NCBI GenBank assembly: GCA_011046055.1
Contig: DSBN01000243.1
Location: 1-22,298 of the forward strand
Origin: Sediminispirochaeta sp.
GTDB lineage: Bacteria > Spirochaetota > Spirochaetia > DSM-16054 > Sediminispirochaetaceae
Length of the DNA: 22,298 nt
Direction of reading: 5' to 3'
A program made the position numbers and the translations under genes. Positions 7,177 to 17,200 of the stretch are shown here, piece by piece (within the stretch, counting starts at the first letter, position 1; each line of letters starts with the position of its first letter). The notes under the pieces were generated by a model. The model was not told the DNA's origin. It ran no database searches and saw only the letters and a program-made list of their open reading frames with translations.

Positions 7177-9081
7177 ATGGCAAAACTCGACACCATACCC
7201 AAGAGGGTGCGTTCCACCGCAAAGAAGTACCCCGACCTACCGGCGCTGATGAGCAAAAACGGCGACGGTGACTTCGTCCCCGTGAGCTACCAGGAGCTCT
7301 ATCGGAAGCTAAAAGCCGTTGGATTGGGTCTGCATGGGATCGGTATTCGGCGGGGCGATCACGTGGGGATCATCTCCGACAACCGACAGGAGTGGATCAT
7401 CGCCGACCTGGCTCTGCTGGGCATGGGGGCCGTGGACGTACCCCGGGGCTCGGACTCAATGGCCGAGGAGATCTCATACATTCTGGGTCACGCCGAATGC
7501 TCCACGGTCATCGCTGAGAACGTTGCCCAAGCCGAGAAGATTCTCTCTCAGAAGGAGCAGCTGCCGAAGTTGGAGAAGCTTATTCTATTCGATCCGAGCG
7601 GACGGATAGAATCTCCCCAGCTCAAGGAGGTGGAGCTGCTCCATTTCTCCGATATCGTCGATCAAGGCGAGCGGCAGCTGGCGGAGAAGCCGGATTTTTT
7701 TGACATCGAGGTGGATGCCGGGCAGATCGACGACCTGGCGACTCTGATCTACACCTCCGGGACCACCGGAGAGCCGAAGGGAGTCATGCTCTCCCATCGC
7801 AGCTTTATTTTCCAGATCGAACGAATCTACGACTACATCAGTATCAAGGCGGGACATCGATTTCTCAGCGTCCTGCCCATCTGGCACTCCTTTGAACGGG
7901 CGGTGGAGTACATCATTCTCAACATCGGTGCGACCATCGCGTACTCCAAACCGATTGGTTCGGTCATGCTGCCGGACATGCGGAAGGTCCGTCCCCACTG
8001 GCTGACCTCGGTCCCCCGTATTTGGGAAGGTATCCGTAGCGCCATGATCAGAAATATGAAAAAAGAGGGCGGAATCAAGCTGGCGATGTTCCGCTTTTTT
8101 GTTGCCGTCGGGGAGATGCACGCCACCTTCATCAATATGTTCACCGGCCGTCTACCCGATTTTTCCAAAAGGTACCGCCTCTTGGAGAAAGCCGTCGCCC
8201 TGCTGCCGATCCTGCTGCTGAGTCCCTTCAAGCTTCTGGGTTGGGCCTTGGTGTTTCGAAAAGTGCAGGAGAAGCTGGGGGGCAACTTTATCGCTGGAAT
8301 TTCGGGCGGAGGAGCCCTGCCGCAGTACGTGGACCGTTTCTTCTTCGGTGTCGGCATCAAGCTGCTGGAGGGATACGGTCTGACCGAGACGGGCCCCATC
8401 CTTTCGGTACGGAAGGAGAGCCACCCGGTCTTCGGGACCATCGGCTCCCTGCTGCCCGATATCGAGTACCGGGTCATCGACTCGGAGGGGGCTATAGTGC
8501 CTCCTGGTCACAAGGGTACTCTCTACGTCAAGAGTCCGCAGATCATGAAGGGCTACTACAAACGACCGGAGGCCACCTCGGAGGTGCTCCAAGACGGCTG
8601 GCTGAACACCGGAGATGTGGCGATCTTCACCCACGGCGGGGAGCTCAAAATCTTGGGACGGACCAAGGAGACCATCGTCCTGCTGGGCGGCGAGAACATC
8701 GAACCGATCCCCATCGAAGACCGTCTGAACGCCTCCGAGGCGATCGGGATGTCAATGGTGGTGGGACAGGATCAGAAGTACCTGGCCGCCCTGATCGTCC
8801 CGGAGATGGCCAAGCTGGAAGAGTACGCCATCGCCAACAGCATCCCCTACGTGCAGAGCGAAGAACTGCTGTACAACCCGGAGATACAGGAGTATATGCA
8901 CGACGAGATCCAGCAGCAGGTCAACCCCAAAAATGGTTTTCGGCACTACGAAAGGATCTTCCGTTTTGCCATGCTTCCGGAGCCCTTTGAGATCGGCGAA
9001 GAGCTGACCCATACGCTGAAGATACGCCGGGATGTGGTGTATAATAAGTACCATCACCTGATCGAAAAGCTCTTTGAATGA
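7177..9081 (+). CDS. Long-chain acyl-CoA synthetase (AMP-forming)
   Basis: Activates fatty acids in two steps (acyl-AMP, then acyl-CoA) on the cytoplasmic side. The 634-residue protein has the ANL-superfamily signatures in order: YTSGTTGEPKG at 192-202 (P-loop), GYGLTETGP at 399-407, TGD with D480 and GRTKE with R495 (ribose binding and hinge), and a late lysine in THTLKIRR near the C-terminus. A hydrophobic segment at about residues 333-355, between the two halves, and the overall length are like the FadD15/eukaryotic ACSL branch rather than E. coli FadD. Substrate chain length cannot be read from sequence. It is the last gene of the tlpA-dsbD operon, 21 bases after dsbD; the functional link to redox genes is unclear. 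A FadL-like barrel about 8 kb away may supply its substrate. Confidence 0.9.
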   Translation: MAKLDTIPKRVRSTAKKYPDLPALMSKNGDGDFVPVSYQELYRKLKAVGLGLHGIGIRRGDHVGIISDNRQEWIIADLALLGMGAVDVPRGSDSMAEEISYILGHAECSTVIAENVAQAEKILSQKEQLPKLEKLILFDPSGRIESPQLKEVELLHFSDIVDQGERQLAEKPDFFDIEVDAGQIDDLATLIYTSGTTGEPKGVMLSHRSFIFQIERIYDYISIKAGHRFLSVLPIWHSFERAVEYIILNIGATIAYSKPIGSVMLPDMRKVRPHWLTSVPRIWEGIRSAMIRNMKKEGGIKLAMFRFFVAVGEMHATFINMFTGRLPDFSKRYRLLEKAVALLPILLLSPFKLLGWALVFRKVQEKLGGNFIAGISGGGALPQYVDRFFFGVGIKLLEGYGLTETGPILSVRKESHPVFGTIGSLLPDIEYRVIDSEGAIVPPGHKGTLYVKSPQIMKGYYKRPEATSEVLQDGWLNTGDVAIFTHGGELKILGRTKETIVLLGGENIEPIPIEDRLNASEAIGMSMVVGQDQKYLAALIVPEMAKLEEYAIANSIPYVQSEELLYNPEIQEYMHDEIQQQVNPKNGFRHYERIFRFAMLPEPFEIGEELTHTLKIRRDVVYNKYHHLIEKLFE

Positions 9082-9121
9082 GCACTTCGGAATAGGGGAA
9101 TGATTCTCCCGGGATAGCTGA

Positions 9122-9478
9122 CTAGCGCAGCAAGAGGAGGACGAAACCTCCGGCCAGACTGGCCAGCAGGATGATCACCAGCAGGGGAGCCCATAGGGAG
9201 CCGCGTCGCTTGCCGCTCCCCTGCTCCTCCCGATCGGTGTTGCCGTGGATATCCTGGGTGGTCAGTACCGGCATGCTCCCCTGGGAGCTATTCCGCGGTG
9301 CAGCCGAGCGATAGCCGCAGCGGGGACAGCCGCTTTTGAACTCCGCGGCTACTCCGCTGTAGCCGCAGCGGGGGCACATGACCCCGTAGAAACGCATGCC
9401 GCAGTAGGGACAGTAGTCCAAATCCACCGGAACCTCGCGTCCGCAGGTCTCACAGAAAAATTTAGGTTTCTCCCTCAT
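9122..9478 (-). CDS. Small double zinc-ribbon protein with C-terminal membrane anchor
   Basis: A 118-residue protein with two CxxC-CxxC zinc ribbons: C9, C12, C23, C26, and C35, C38, C51, C54. A polar linker (about 55-92) ends in a basic RR, followed by a single hydrophobic segment (about 96-117) at the extreme C-terminus. This suggests a tail-anchored protein with the ribbons in the cytoplasm. It has no signal peptide. Its ATG overlaps the TGA stop of the receptor phosphatase gene by four bases (ATGA), so translation is coupled and stoichiometry with that receptor may matter. Function is unknown; zinc ribbons of this kind bind proteins or nucleic acid. It could be an adaptor for the phosphatase domain, but this rests on position alone. 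Confidence 0.82.
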   Translation of the reverse strand: MREKPKFFCETCGREVPVDLDYCPYCGMRFYGVMCPRCGYSGVAAEFKSGCPRCGYRSAAPRNSSQGSMPVLTTQDIHGNTDREEQGSGKRRGSLWAPLLVIILLASLAGGFVLLLLR

Positions 9479-12400
9479 TCACTTCCCCGGTCCGTCTTTT
9501 TTTTGACCCCCAGCAAGGTCAGGTCGTCGTACTGTTCGTCCTCCTTGATGTGGCTGTAGCGAAGGTACTCCTCCTGATCCTCCGACACTTTCAGGGGATG
9601 GTGAAAATAGAGATCGTACTGCTTGAAGTGCTCTCTGAGGAAGGCGTCCACCTTTTTGTCCATCACCACCACGTCGTTTTCGTCGGCCTTGGGATCGGGG
9701 TACATGCGAAAAATCTTCTCCACGGCCATCAGCGCGATGACCACCTCTTCTATCGTCCCCTGGCAGGATGAAAAATCGAACTCCAGCTCTTCGTCTTTGA
9801 TCGGGTTGTGGTACTTGAACAGACGGTACGTACCCCCCGCGACCAGGGTGTTAACTATATCGTATATGCGAGGTATTCCCAGCTCTTCGTTGTCCGTCCC
9901 CAGAGCATGGGTATCGTGCAGTTCGCCCTCGGCAAGTCCCTTTTCCTGGCAGGTGGTGATCTCAAAATTTTCATCTCGGAAGTGGCGCTGCGCCTCCTCC
10001 AGACCGTCGGTAAACAGCAGCAGCATATCGCCGGCGCGAAGCACATGAGGAATACGCTTGAAGCCGGACTGCATCTCCACCAGATCGTTGGGGAAAACCC
10101 CCGCCGCCGGCGCTTCGGGCAGGGTCTTGGCCTCCATTTTTCTTTTCTCCCCATTAAAAATATGTACCAAGTTGTCCCCGGCGTTGCACATCACGGTTTT
10201 GCCGTCCTTGCTGTCAAAAAGCAGCACCGTCAGAGCGGCGAAACGCCCAGAGAACCCCCTTTCCTGAACCAGGCGGTTGATCGAGTAGACCAGCTCCTGA
10301 ATATTTGGATCTTCCTCTACTCTTTTCACACCCTTGCGGGCGGCCAACTCGTCCTTTCGTTTCTGCTCCTCCACCCAGGCGTTGAAAAAGCTGTGAAAAA
10401 TCGTGGCCACTTCGACCATTATCAGCGAGGCGGCTACGCCCTTGCCGGCGACGTCGCACTTGATGATCCCGTATTTCCCCGGAGTCAGCTCCATATAGTC
10501 GAAGTAATCTCCGGAGACCCCCTTTGCCCCTTCGTAATAGCCGAAAAACTCCGCCCCCTCCAACGACAGCGCGCCGGTGGTCAGTTTTCTCCCCCGGGAG
10601 TTCTGCTCTAAGGGGATGAACATCTTCTGTATTTCCTTTCCGACGATCAGATCCTTGTTGGCCGCCGCGGCGCTCACCAACCCCTTGGTCATTTGGTTGA
10701 TCGTGTCAGCCAGAATCGATATCTCGTCTCGCGTCTTGACGTTGATTTCGTGGTCCTTGAGCTTCTCCTTGTCTTCGGTGTCGCGAATAGTTTCTATTCC
10801 TCGGACGAGCCGCTTTATCGGGATAATGATAATAGTCGCCAAAATCAAGGCTCCCACTATCCCCAGACCAATGGCGACCAGGGCTATGACCACGGTCCGC
10901 CTTATCAGCGTATCTCGTGAGCTGATTATTTCTCGTATTATACGATCGGTGGAGATACCAAGCCGTACCATTCCGTGGTAGTAAACACCTTGGCGCGAGG
11001 AATCCTGGTATACAATGGGCCGGTAAAAAACGTACTCCCGAGGCCCAGTCAGAATTTGGCCGGTTTTGAACTCGGGCTCGCTGTATACCTGATCGCTGAG
11101 CGTCGCCAGCTCGTCTTCAATCAGGCTGCTCAGTCGGCTGATCTCGTCTTGGAGCTCGGTGAGCAGCTGCGCCGTGTCCTGGTCCTGGCGACTGGCCAAG
11201 CTTCCCGCGGCTTGTCGCGCCTCCTGCTGCAGCTCCTCCAGATTGGTGACCATCTCCCCCACCCTCTCTTCGGCTCGACCGTTGATCTTCTCGACCAGGG
11301 AGGGGATCCGAGGGCTTATCGCGTCTTCCACTTTGATGGTTCCTCGCTCGTAGGAGAAGTCGCCGGTCTGAATCTGTTCGATCCCCTCCTGTTGATCCTC
11401 CTGCCGCACCTTCTCCTCGATGAGCGGGTCGTTGGTGGCCCACAGATAATCAAAGAAATCGGGATCGATGCCCCCGGTGGAGCTGGACCCCGGTCCGGTA
11501 ATAGTGATGAACCGGGCGTCCTCGGCGGCGCTCATCTGCCGGGGCAGACGACCGAGCTCGATGCTGTTCTCCTCGGGGAGGAACTTCTCAGCGCCGGAGG
11601 TGATACTCTCGATGAGTACCCGGGTACTCTCTTGCAGACCTTCGGTGAGGTTCTTCCGCTGAGTCTCTATCAGATAGTTGCCCAGGGGTACGGCCACCAT
11701 GAGCACGATTATCAGCACCAAAAAGGTAGTCAGCAGCGCGAATTTGACACGCAGTCCGATTCCACGTTTTCTCATAGCTTCAAGTTTCTCCTCTCTAACT
11801 TCGTACGGCAACTGCCGGCTTTCGATGAGAGCCCTCACGTCTCGGCGCAGCTTGAAAGTCTCCCGTACGATCTGGCTGATCTTCCATACGGCGAACATCA
11901 TCATTGCGGTGAGCAAAATCATCAGAAGCAAGAGTTGCAGGTCCCCGCCTAAGAGTATTATCTTCTCTTCTCCCCGTAGGGGCTGTTCCGGGCCCGAAAT
12001 CAGGGTAAAATCGCCGAATTTCACCACTCCAGTGCTCTCGAACTGGAGGGTATAGGCGGTGAAGTAGGTTCCCCGACGTGGATGAACCAGCCCGATTCTA
12101 TACTCTCCTTGATCGATCTGATCTATAAAAGGTCCGGTGATGAGACGGTCGTTGTCAACGGTGTAGAGGTCGCTCCCTTGGGAGAAGGAATAGTCGTAGG
12201 GAGGCTCTCCGTCACGGTCGAGAATTATCTCCTGTATCTCACCACCCTCGCTGAATCCTCGGCCGATGATTCTCAACTGGTAGCGGTTCAGCTGATCCTG
12301 CTCCACCTGCACCCTGGTGACATAGGTCACCGGAATATACTTGTTGAGCTGAAAATAGAGGGTCTTCGTCGGGCCCACGTTCCCCACTCCGTCAACCGGC

Positions 12401-14223
12401 GCTACCGTGAAAGCCCAGGTGCCGTTGTCGATATTGCTGAATGAGTAGTTCGGTTCCCGGCTGAGGATTCGATCGGGCGGATCCAAAATATCGAAATCCT
12501 CGAAGTCACCCTCGTAGCTCTCAGACGCCAGGTACTGGAGCCGGTAGGTGTAGCCCTCCAGATCCTCCGCCTCCGGTGCTTCCCATCGCAGGGTGGTGCT
12601 GTTGGAGCTGAGGTATCCCTCCTCGTCTCTCTCCGGTGCTTCAAACTCCACCGCTTCCGGCGGAGTGGTGTCCCGGTAAAACCTCAGGCTCGATGTATCG
12701 GACCAGTTCCCAGCGTAGTCCCTGGCGATTACGTGGAAGTACCACCAGCCGTCCCGCTTGACCTCCACCTCCGCTCGGCGCGCGTCCCTCCGCAGGAGCC
12801 TCATATTCTCTGCCGGTCGTCCCTCGGGATCGCGGTCCAGTAGGTAGTTGAACCCGGCGATTCCCGAAGAATCCTCGGGAACACTCCAGGTAATCGTATA
12901 TCGATCACGGGCGTTTCGATCGTTCCTCCGGAAATCGACGGCATTCAACACCGGCGGGTCCACCGTCTGATCCGGCTCCAGAAGCACCAGCCGATACCTT
13001 CCGTTGCTGCTATTCTCCCACACGGCGTTAAGTTTCCCCGCCGCCGGAACCAACTGTCCGTTGCGGTTCTCTCCCGTCATTACGCTGATATCTTCGTCCT
13101 GCCAGCTCAGCCCCTGACGATAGGCCACAAAAACCCGGTTTACCCCCTTCCTGTTGTCGTACCAGGTCAGATAGGTTTTTCCGTCGAGCTGGGCTATACG
13201 GGGGCTTCGGCACACATAGTTACCGCTGCTTACCCTCTCGGCCGAATCACGGAAAAGGCCGTCGGTCCCCAGGGAACCGTAATATATCTGCGGGGAGGTG
13301 ACGTTGGCGAATTTTCTCTCCCAAGTCAGCAGAAGTCCATCATCCCCGGTGCTGAGAAAGGGGCGCTGATTGTCGAAGTTGTTGGGATCGCCGCCTTCGC
13401 CGCCCAAGGAGTCGGAAAAATCGGTGATTCTCCGTGCCGCGCCCCAACTTCTCCCCCCATCATCACTGGAGACCAGAAACAGCTGATAGTAGCGGCTGTC
13501 TCGGGGAGAACCCTGAAACACTACATAATCCCGTCCCTGATAAGTACTATGGCTGGGGAGATAAACCCAGGCAATGTCGCTTTGGCTCAGTAAGGGACGC
13601 AGGGGAGTCCAGGATCTGCCATTTCGACTGACCGCGTAGTTCACCCCCAAGGAGCCAGTGAGAATCGCCTCCTGCTCGGACTCGACTCCCAGTGTATGGG
13701 TGGCGAAAACGATCATCCCTCCATCGGCGGTGTGGGAGAGGCGCGGAGCCAGAGAGATGCCCTCAGTCCCTTCGGCTCCCAGGCTGCCGATCCTCCTCGC
13801 CTCGTCGTCTCCCGTTTCGTAGGAGAAGATCTCGATCCTTTGACCCGAGGCAGCGGCGGCGATAAATATCTCCCCCTCATCGGAGATACTTATCGAGGCG
13901 TAGGGGACTTCGGAACCGGAAAATTGGTAGGGGCCGATGATGCCTCGATGGATACTCCACTCCTGATCACCCCGGCTCCACATCAGGGAGACACTGGTCC
14001 GTGTCGCCTCCCCCCCCTGGTACTCGTACTCGTGCCATAGGACCAGGCTCAACTCATCCTTGTACGCGGTCTGGGGAAATCGTGCTCCATCGGGAATTAC
14101 TATCCGCGGATCCTCCCAGTAGAGCTCTTGAGCGGAGAGTCCGAATACCGACAAGAGAAAAAACTGGATTGTGACAAAGAGCAGTGTCCAAAACTTTCGG
14201 CTATGTTCCCTTTTCACCCGCAC
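9475..14223 (-). CDS. Giant receptor SpoIIE/PP2C-type serine/threonine phosphatase
   Basis: Predicted membrane receptor of 1582 residues. Order: signal peptide (1-31); beta-propeller/sialidase-like region (about 32-420) with a perfect Asp box SxDxGxxW at 253-260; two FN3-like domains (about 420-520, 520-630); an IPT/TIG-like domain (about 630-735); TM1 (763-782); short cytoplasmic loop; TM2 (825-848); a second extracytoplasmic domain with a long coiled coil (about 975-1045); TM3 (1110-1136); HAMP (about 1136-1185); SpoIIE phosphatase. Metal-binding aspartates are all present: D1239 (GVSGDYFD), D1257 (DVAGKG), D1406 (TDG) and DD at 1566-1567, so it should be active. Family members dephosphorylate anti-anti-sigma (STAS) proteins; none is encoded here. 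An unusual insertion splits the catalytic domain. GTG start with AAAGGAG upstream. Second gene of the TPR operon, coupled to the zinc-ribbon gene. Confidence 0.9.
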   Translation of the reverse strand: MRVKREHSRKFWTLLFVTIQFFLLSVFGLSAQELYWEDPRIVIPDGARFPQTAYKDELSLVLWHEYEYQGGEATRTSVSLMWSRGDQEWSIHRGIIGPYQFSGSEVPYASISISDEGEIFIAAAASGQRIEIFSYETGDDEARRIGSLGAEGTEGISLAPRLSHTADGGMIVFATHTLGVESEQEAILTGSLGVNYAVSRNGRSWTPLRPLLSQSDIAWVYLPSHSTYQGRDYVVFQGSPRDSRYYQLFLVSSDDGGRSWGAARRITDFSDSLGGEGGDPNNFDNQRPFLSTGDDGLLLTWERKFANVTSPQIYYGSLGTDGLFRDSAERVSSGNYVCRSPRIAQLDGKTYLTWYDNRKGVNRVFVAYRQGLSWQDEDISVMTGENRNGQLVPAAGKLNAVWENSSNGRYRLVLLEPDQTVDPPVLNAVDFRRNDRNARDRYTITWSVPEDSSGIAGFNYLLDRDPEGRPAENMRLLRRDARRAEVEVKRDGWWYFHVIARDYAGNWSDTSSLRFYRDTTPPEAVEFEAPERDEEGYLSSNSTTLRWEAPEAEDLEGYTYRLQYLASESYEGDFEDFDILDPPDRILSREPNYSFSNIDNGTWAFTVAPVDGVGNVGPTKTLYFQLNKYIPVTYVTRVQVEQDQLNRYQLRIIGRGFSEGGEIQEIILDRDGEPPYDYSFSQGSDLYTVDNDRLITGPFIDQIDQGEYRIGLVHPRRGTYFTAYTLQFESTGVVKFGDFTLISGPEQPLRGEEKIILLGGDLQLLLLMILLTAMMMFAVWKISQIVRETFKLRRDVRALIESRQLPYEVREEKLEAMRKRGIGLRVKFALLTTFLVLIIVLMVAVPLGNYLIETQRKNLTEGLQESTRVLIESITSGAEKFLPEENSIELGRLPRQMSAAEDARFITITGPGSSSTGGIDPDFFDYLWATNDPLIEEKVRQEDQQEGIEQIQTGDFSYERGTIKVEDAISPRIPSLVEKINGRAEERVGEMVTNLEELQQEARQAAGSLASRQDQDTAQLLTELQDEISRLSSLIEDELATLSDQVYSEPEFKTGQILTGPREYVFYRPIVYQDSSRQGVYYHGMVRLGISTDRIIREIISSRDTLIRRTVVIALVAIGLGIVGALILATIIIIPIKRLVRGIETIRDTEDKEKLKDHEINVKTRDEISILADTINQMTKGLVSAAAANKDLIVGKEIQKMFIPLEQNSRGRKLTTGALSLEGAEFFGYYEGAKGVSGDYFDYMELTPGKYGIIKCDVAGKGVAASLIMVEVATIFHSFFNAWVEEQKRKDELAARKGVKRVEEDPNIQELVYSINRLVQERGFSGRFAALTVLLFDSKDGKTVMCNAGDNLVHIFNGEKRKMEAKTLPEAPAAGVFPNDLVEMQSGFKRIPHVLRAGDMLLLFTDGLEEAQRHFRDENFEITTCQEKGLAEGELHDTHALGTDNEELGIPRIYDIVNTLVAGGTYRLFKYHNPIKDEELEFDFSSCQGTIEEVVIALMAVEKIFRMYPDPKADENDVVVMDKKVDAFLREHFKQYDLYFHHPLKVSEDQEEYLRYSHIKEDEQYDDLTLLGVKKKTDRGSE

Positions 14224-14233
14224 TATAACCCCG

Positions 14234-14240
14234 CTCCTTT
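14234..14240 (-). promoter_or_regulatory. Ribosome-binding site of the receptor phosphatase gene
   Basis: AAAGGAG on the minus strand, ten bases before the GTG at 14223 and touching the TAA stop of the TPR gene. It supports the GTG over another in-frame GTG two codons later, and suggests translational coupling. Confidence 0.65.
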
Positions 14241-17200
14241 TACAACCGGCTCTCGATTCGACGTCGCAGATCGAGCAGTTTCGGGTTGCTCCGGTTCTCC
14301 GGATTTTGCCACAACTGTTCGACTATCGCCTGGGCTTCGTAATACCTACCGTCGATGTACATATCCTGCGCTCGCCGCAGCTGCTGCTGATCCGAGCTGG
14401 AGAGAACCACCGAGATCTGGCCGCCCTGCCCAGCCTGCAGGCGGTCCTTCAATACCATAGCTTCCTGATAATTGGGATCAAGGTTGATTGCCTCGTTGAG
14501 ATAGGTGAGAGCTACCGGGAACTGAGCCCGTACATCTCGGTTGACAATCGATTCAGCCTGGGCGTAGAGGCTGCGAGCCCGGGCTAACTTCTCCGGATCC
14601 GGGGGAGGTTGTCTAATTCCGGTGGCGATCTCCGCCTTGTAGATAGCATCCTGCAAGCCCGGAAAATCATCGTCGATCTGACGCAAGACCTGTAACTCTC
14701 GATACGCCTCTTCCGGTTGGCTCTCCAGCTTGTTGGCGGCCGTTCGAAACCTCTCCCGGTAGATCGATTCGAATTGGTCCGGCTGGGTGTACTGTAATAT
14801 CCGCAAATAGAGGGCTCCCGCCTCTTGGTTGTTGGGAAAGGGCTCTTTTATATACTCGGTTTTTTTCTCAGCGGCGGCAAAACGTTCCAATGCCCGCTGC
14901 CTATCACCCTGCTCGAAAAGTTCCACTCCCCGCCTGAAGTCCTCCTTGGCCAGGTTGAGAATCTGCATCATCTCCGGGTACAGGGGATCATCCTCTTCGA
15001 TGGTGATGCCGCTGGTAGCCTCAAGCGCCCGTTCAACTCGGTTGAGCCAGAAGACCACCTCCTGGTTGTCCTCCGTGTGAGTCAACAGCCAGCGAGACTG
15101 GGCCCGAGAGAGAACCTGCTCGGCCTCGATGAAACGTTCCTGGAGAAAAAGCTCCCTACCCCGGTTGATCATCTCCCGAACTTCCCGCACCACCAGCTGG
15201 TTCTGTTGAAAAATGATCTCTTCGCCGATCTCCGGGATCTCTTCATCGATGATCCGCCGGACTTCCGGGTCCTCACGGTACAACAAGGAAGCAGAATAAG
15301 CCTCACCGGCCTGCTCGAGCCTCTCCCGGGCCGCTTCGAAACTCTCCGCGGCAAGCTCGTTCTCCGCCTGGCCGAGACGAATATCCCCCTCGGCCAGGGC
15401 GATATCCGCCTGTCGGTTCAGTTCCACCGCTTCCGCGTTGATCTCAGCAATGCTGGTGTTCAACGCTTCGAAGCGCTCTAGAAAGATCCGTCCCTCTTCC
15501 ACACGCTCGGCTATCCGCTCTTGGCTGCGGATATAAGGTTTTTCACCAGTCAAGTCCTCTAAAACGCCGGAGACGGTCTCCCGCGCCGCAGCGAGGCCGT
15601 TTTCAGCCTCTCGTATGAGATCGATAGCGCCGTTGGGGTCGCGAATCAAGACGGGCTCCCCTCCCTCTTCCAGAGGCTCCTGAACTCCCTCGACCAGGCG
15701 GGACGCTCGGTCTATCGATTCGGATGAGCTCTCCAGCGTCGCTCTCACCGATCGATAACGGATATCGGCGATTTTATCTACCATCCGCCCCTCGAAATCC
15801 CTTCCCTCAGCCAGGGATACTCGAAGCTGACGGAGCAGCTCATTCACAATTCCCTGGGCCCGCTCGACCTCTACTCCGCTCTGGGCGTAGCCGTCGTACT
15901 GCTCCCGATACTCTTCAACCAGCTGCACCTGGTTTTGAAGGATGCTTAGATTTCTCTCGAGCTCCAGACGATTTTCCTGAATCGATTCTACCTTCCGTAG
16001 GTTCCCGTAGATCTCCTCCAAGCCCTCCATTTCTCTGAGCTCTTGGGCCAGGTCGATATAGACTTCGGCGGCGAACCCGTGCGCTTGATAATAGAGAGAG
16101 CTCGCTTGACTCTGCCGAGCCCGAGGCCCAACTTTGTGTTCCATATCGAGTTCTTCCCTTCTATTGTGCAGCGCGATCTGGCGCTCAAAGAGGCTCCCGC
16201 CCTGCTCAGCCAGCGCGATCACCGTCTCAAAGCCCGCTTCAGGCTCCACGGCGGGGACTCGCCCGCTTTCCGGCACATCCTCGACCACCGTTTCCTCTTG
16301 CTCCGGCGCCGTTTCAAGCGGACGGAAACGCTGAGTGAAGCGCAGCACCGAGCTTTGGTACTCCTGCTCTATCCATGCCAATGCATCAGATCCGAGCCGC
16401 TCCATCGCCGCGACCAGGGGTCGTTCCACCGCGCCGGCGATTCCATTGGGTCTTTCGCTGGCCGGTCTTCCTCTGGTGAGCACCCGGAGGGTCGAGAGGA
16501 AGGGGATGTCGGTAGTATCGGCGTCCATGATCGAGAGTCGAATCGAGTCGATAGAGTTGGCCTGTTCCACGACTTGTCTCCAGAGGTCTAAAAGTTCGGA
16601 AAAGAGTTGGGAAAAATCGTCCCACCGCCGCGGGGCGTCGCCCGCACTGGCCGAATAGTCGCGAAGACTCGAATCCAAGCGTGGATAGAGAGAGCGGAAA
16701 CTCTCGCTGAGCCCCTGGATAGTCTCGATACGGCTGTCGATCTGCCGAAGCAACTGTGGGCTGTTGAAGTCTTCTTCCTCTTCGAAAAGCTCGCGATGAA
16801 GATCAAATCCGCTGAGGTACAGCTCTATCGCCTCGATATACCTCTGATCCGCCAGGAGAGTATCGGCTTGATTCATGATCTGCTGAAAACGCTGGTCGTT
16901 GACGGTAAAAATGATCGACCTACGTGCCTGGGCGAAGGCTTCGATAGAGGCGCTGTTGGGTTCGGCGTCCAATTCCTCGAGCCGCCTGATTATTTCGTAA
17001 GCCTCCTGCTCGTCGAGCTCTTCCCCCTCCCGTATGTCCAGGGTTTCCAAAAGCTCACGGTAGGTTCGGTTGTAGAGTTCTCTCGCCTCTCGTATTTTGG
17101 CCAGGAGTTTCTCCGCCTCGTCAAAATATCGGGGAGAGTCGCGCATCACCTCGGTCAGCAGCTCAATAGCCTGGTTGTAACGACGCTCCTCGATAAGGAG

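Noticed and set aside
9082..9121. Imperfect inverted repeat (GGGGAAT / TTCTCCC) between convergent genes, possible terminator
   Set aside because: The stem is short with a bulge and no T-run follows on either strand, so I would not call it an intrinsic terminator.
9808..10611. 267-codon plus-strand frame
   Set aside because: Antisense to the conserved phosphatase motifs (DVAGKG, TDG); a shadow of codon bias.
10975..11952. 325-codon open frame on the plus strand inside the receptor phosphatase gene
   Set aside because: It lies antisense to a frame with unmistakable domains and its translation looks like typical antisense of a GC-rich gene. No ribosome site or family similarity.
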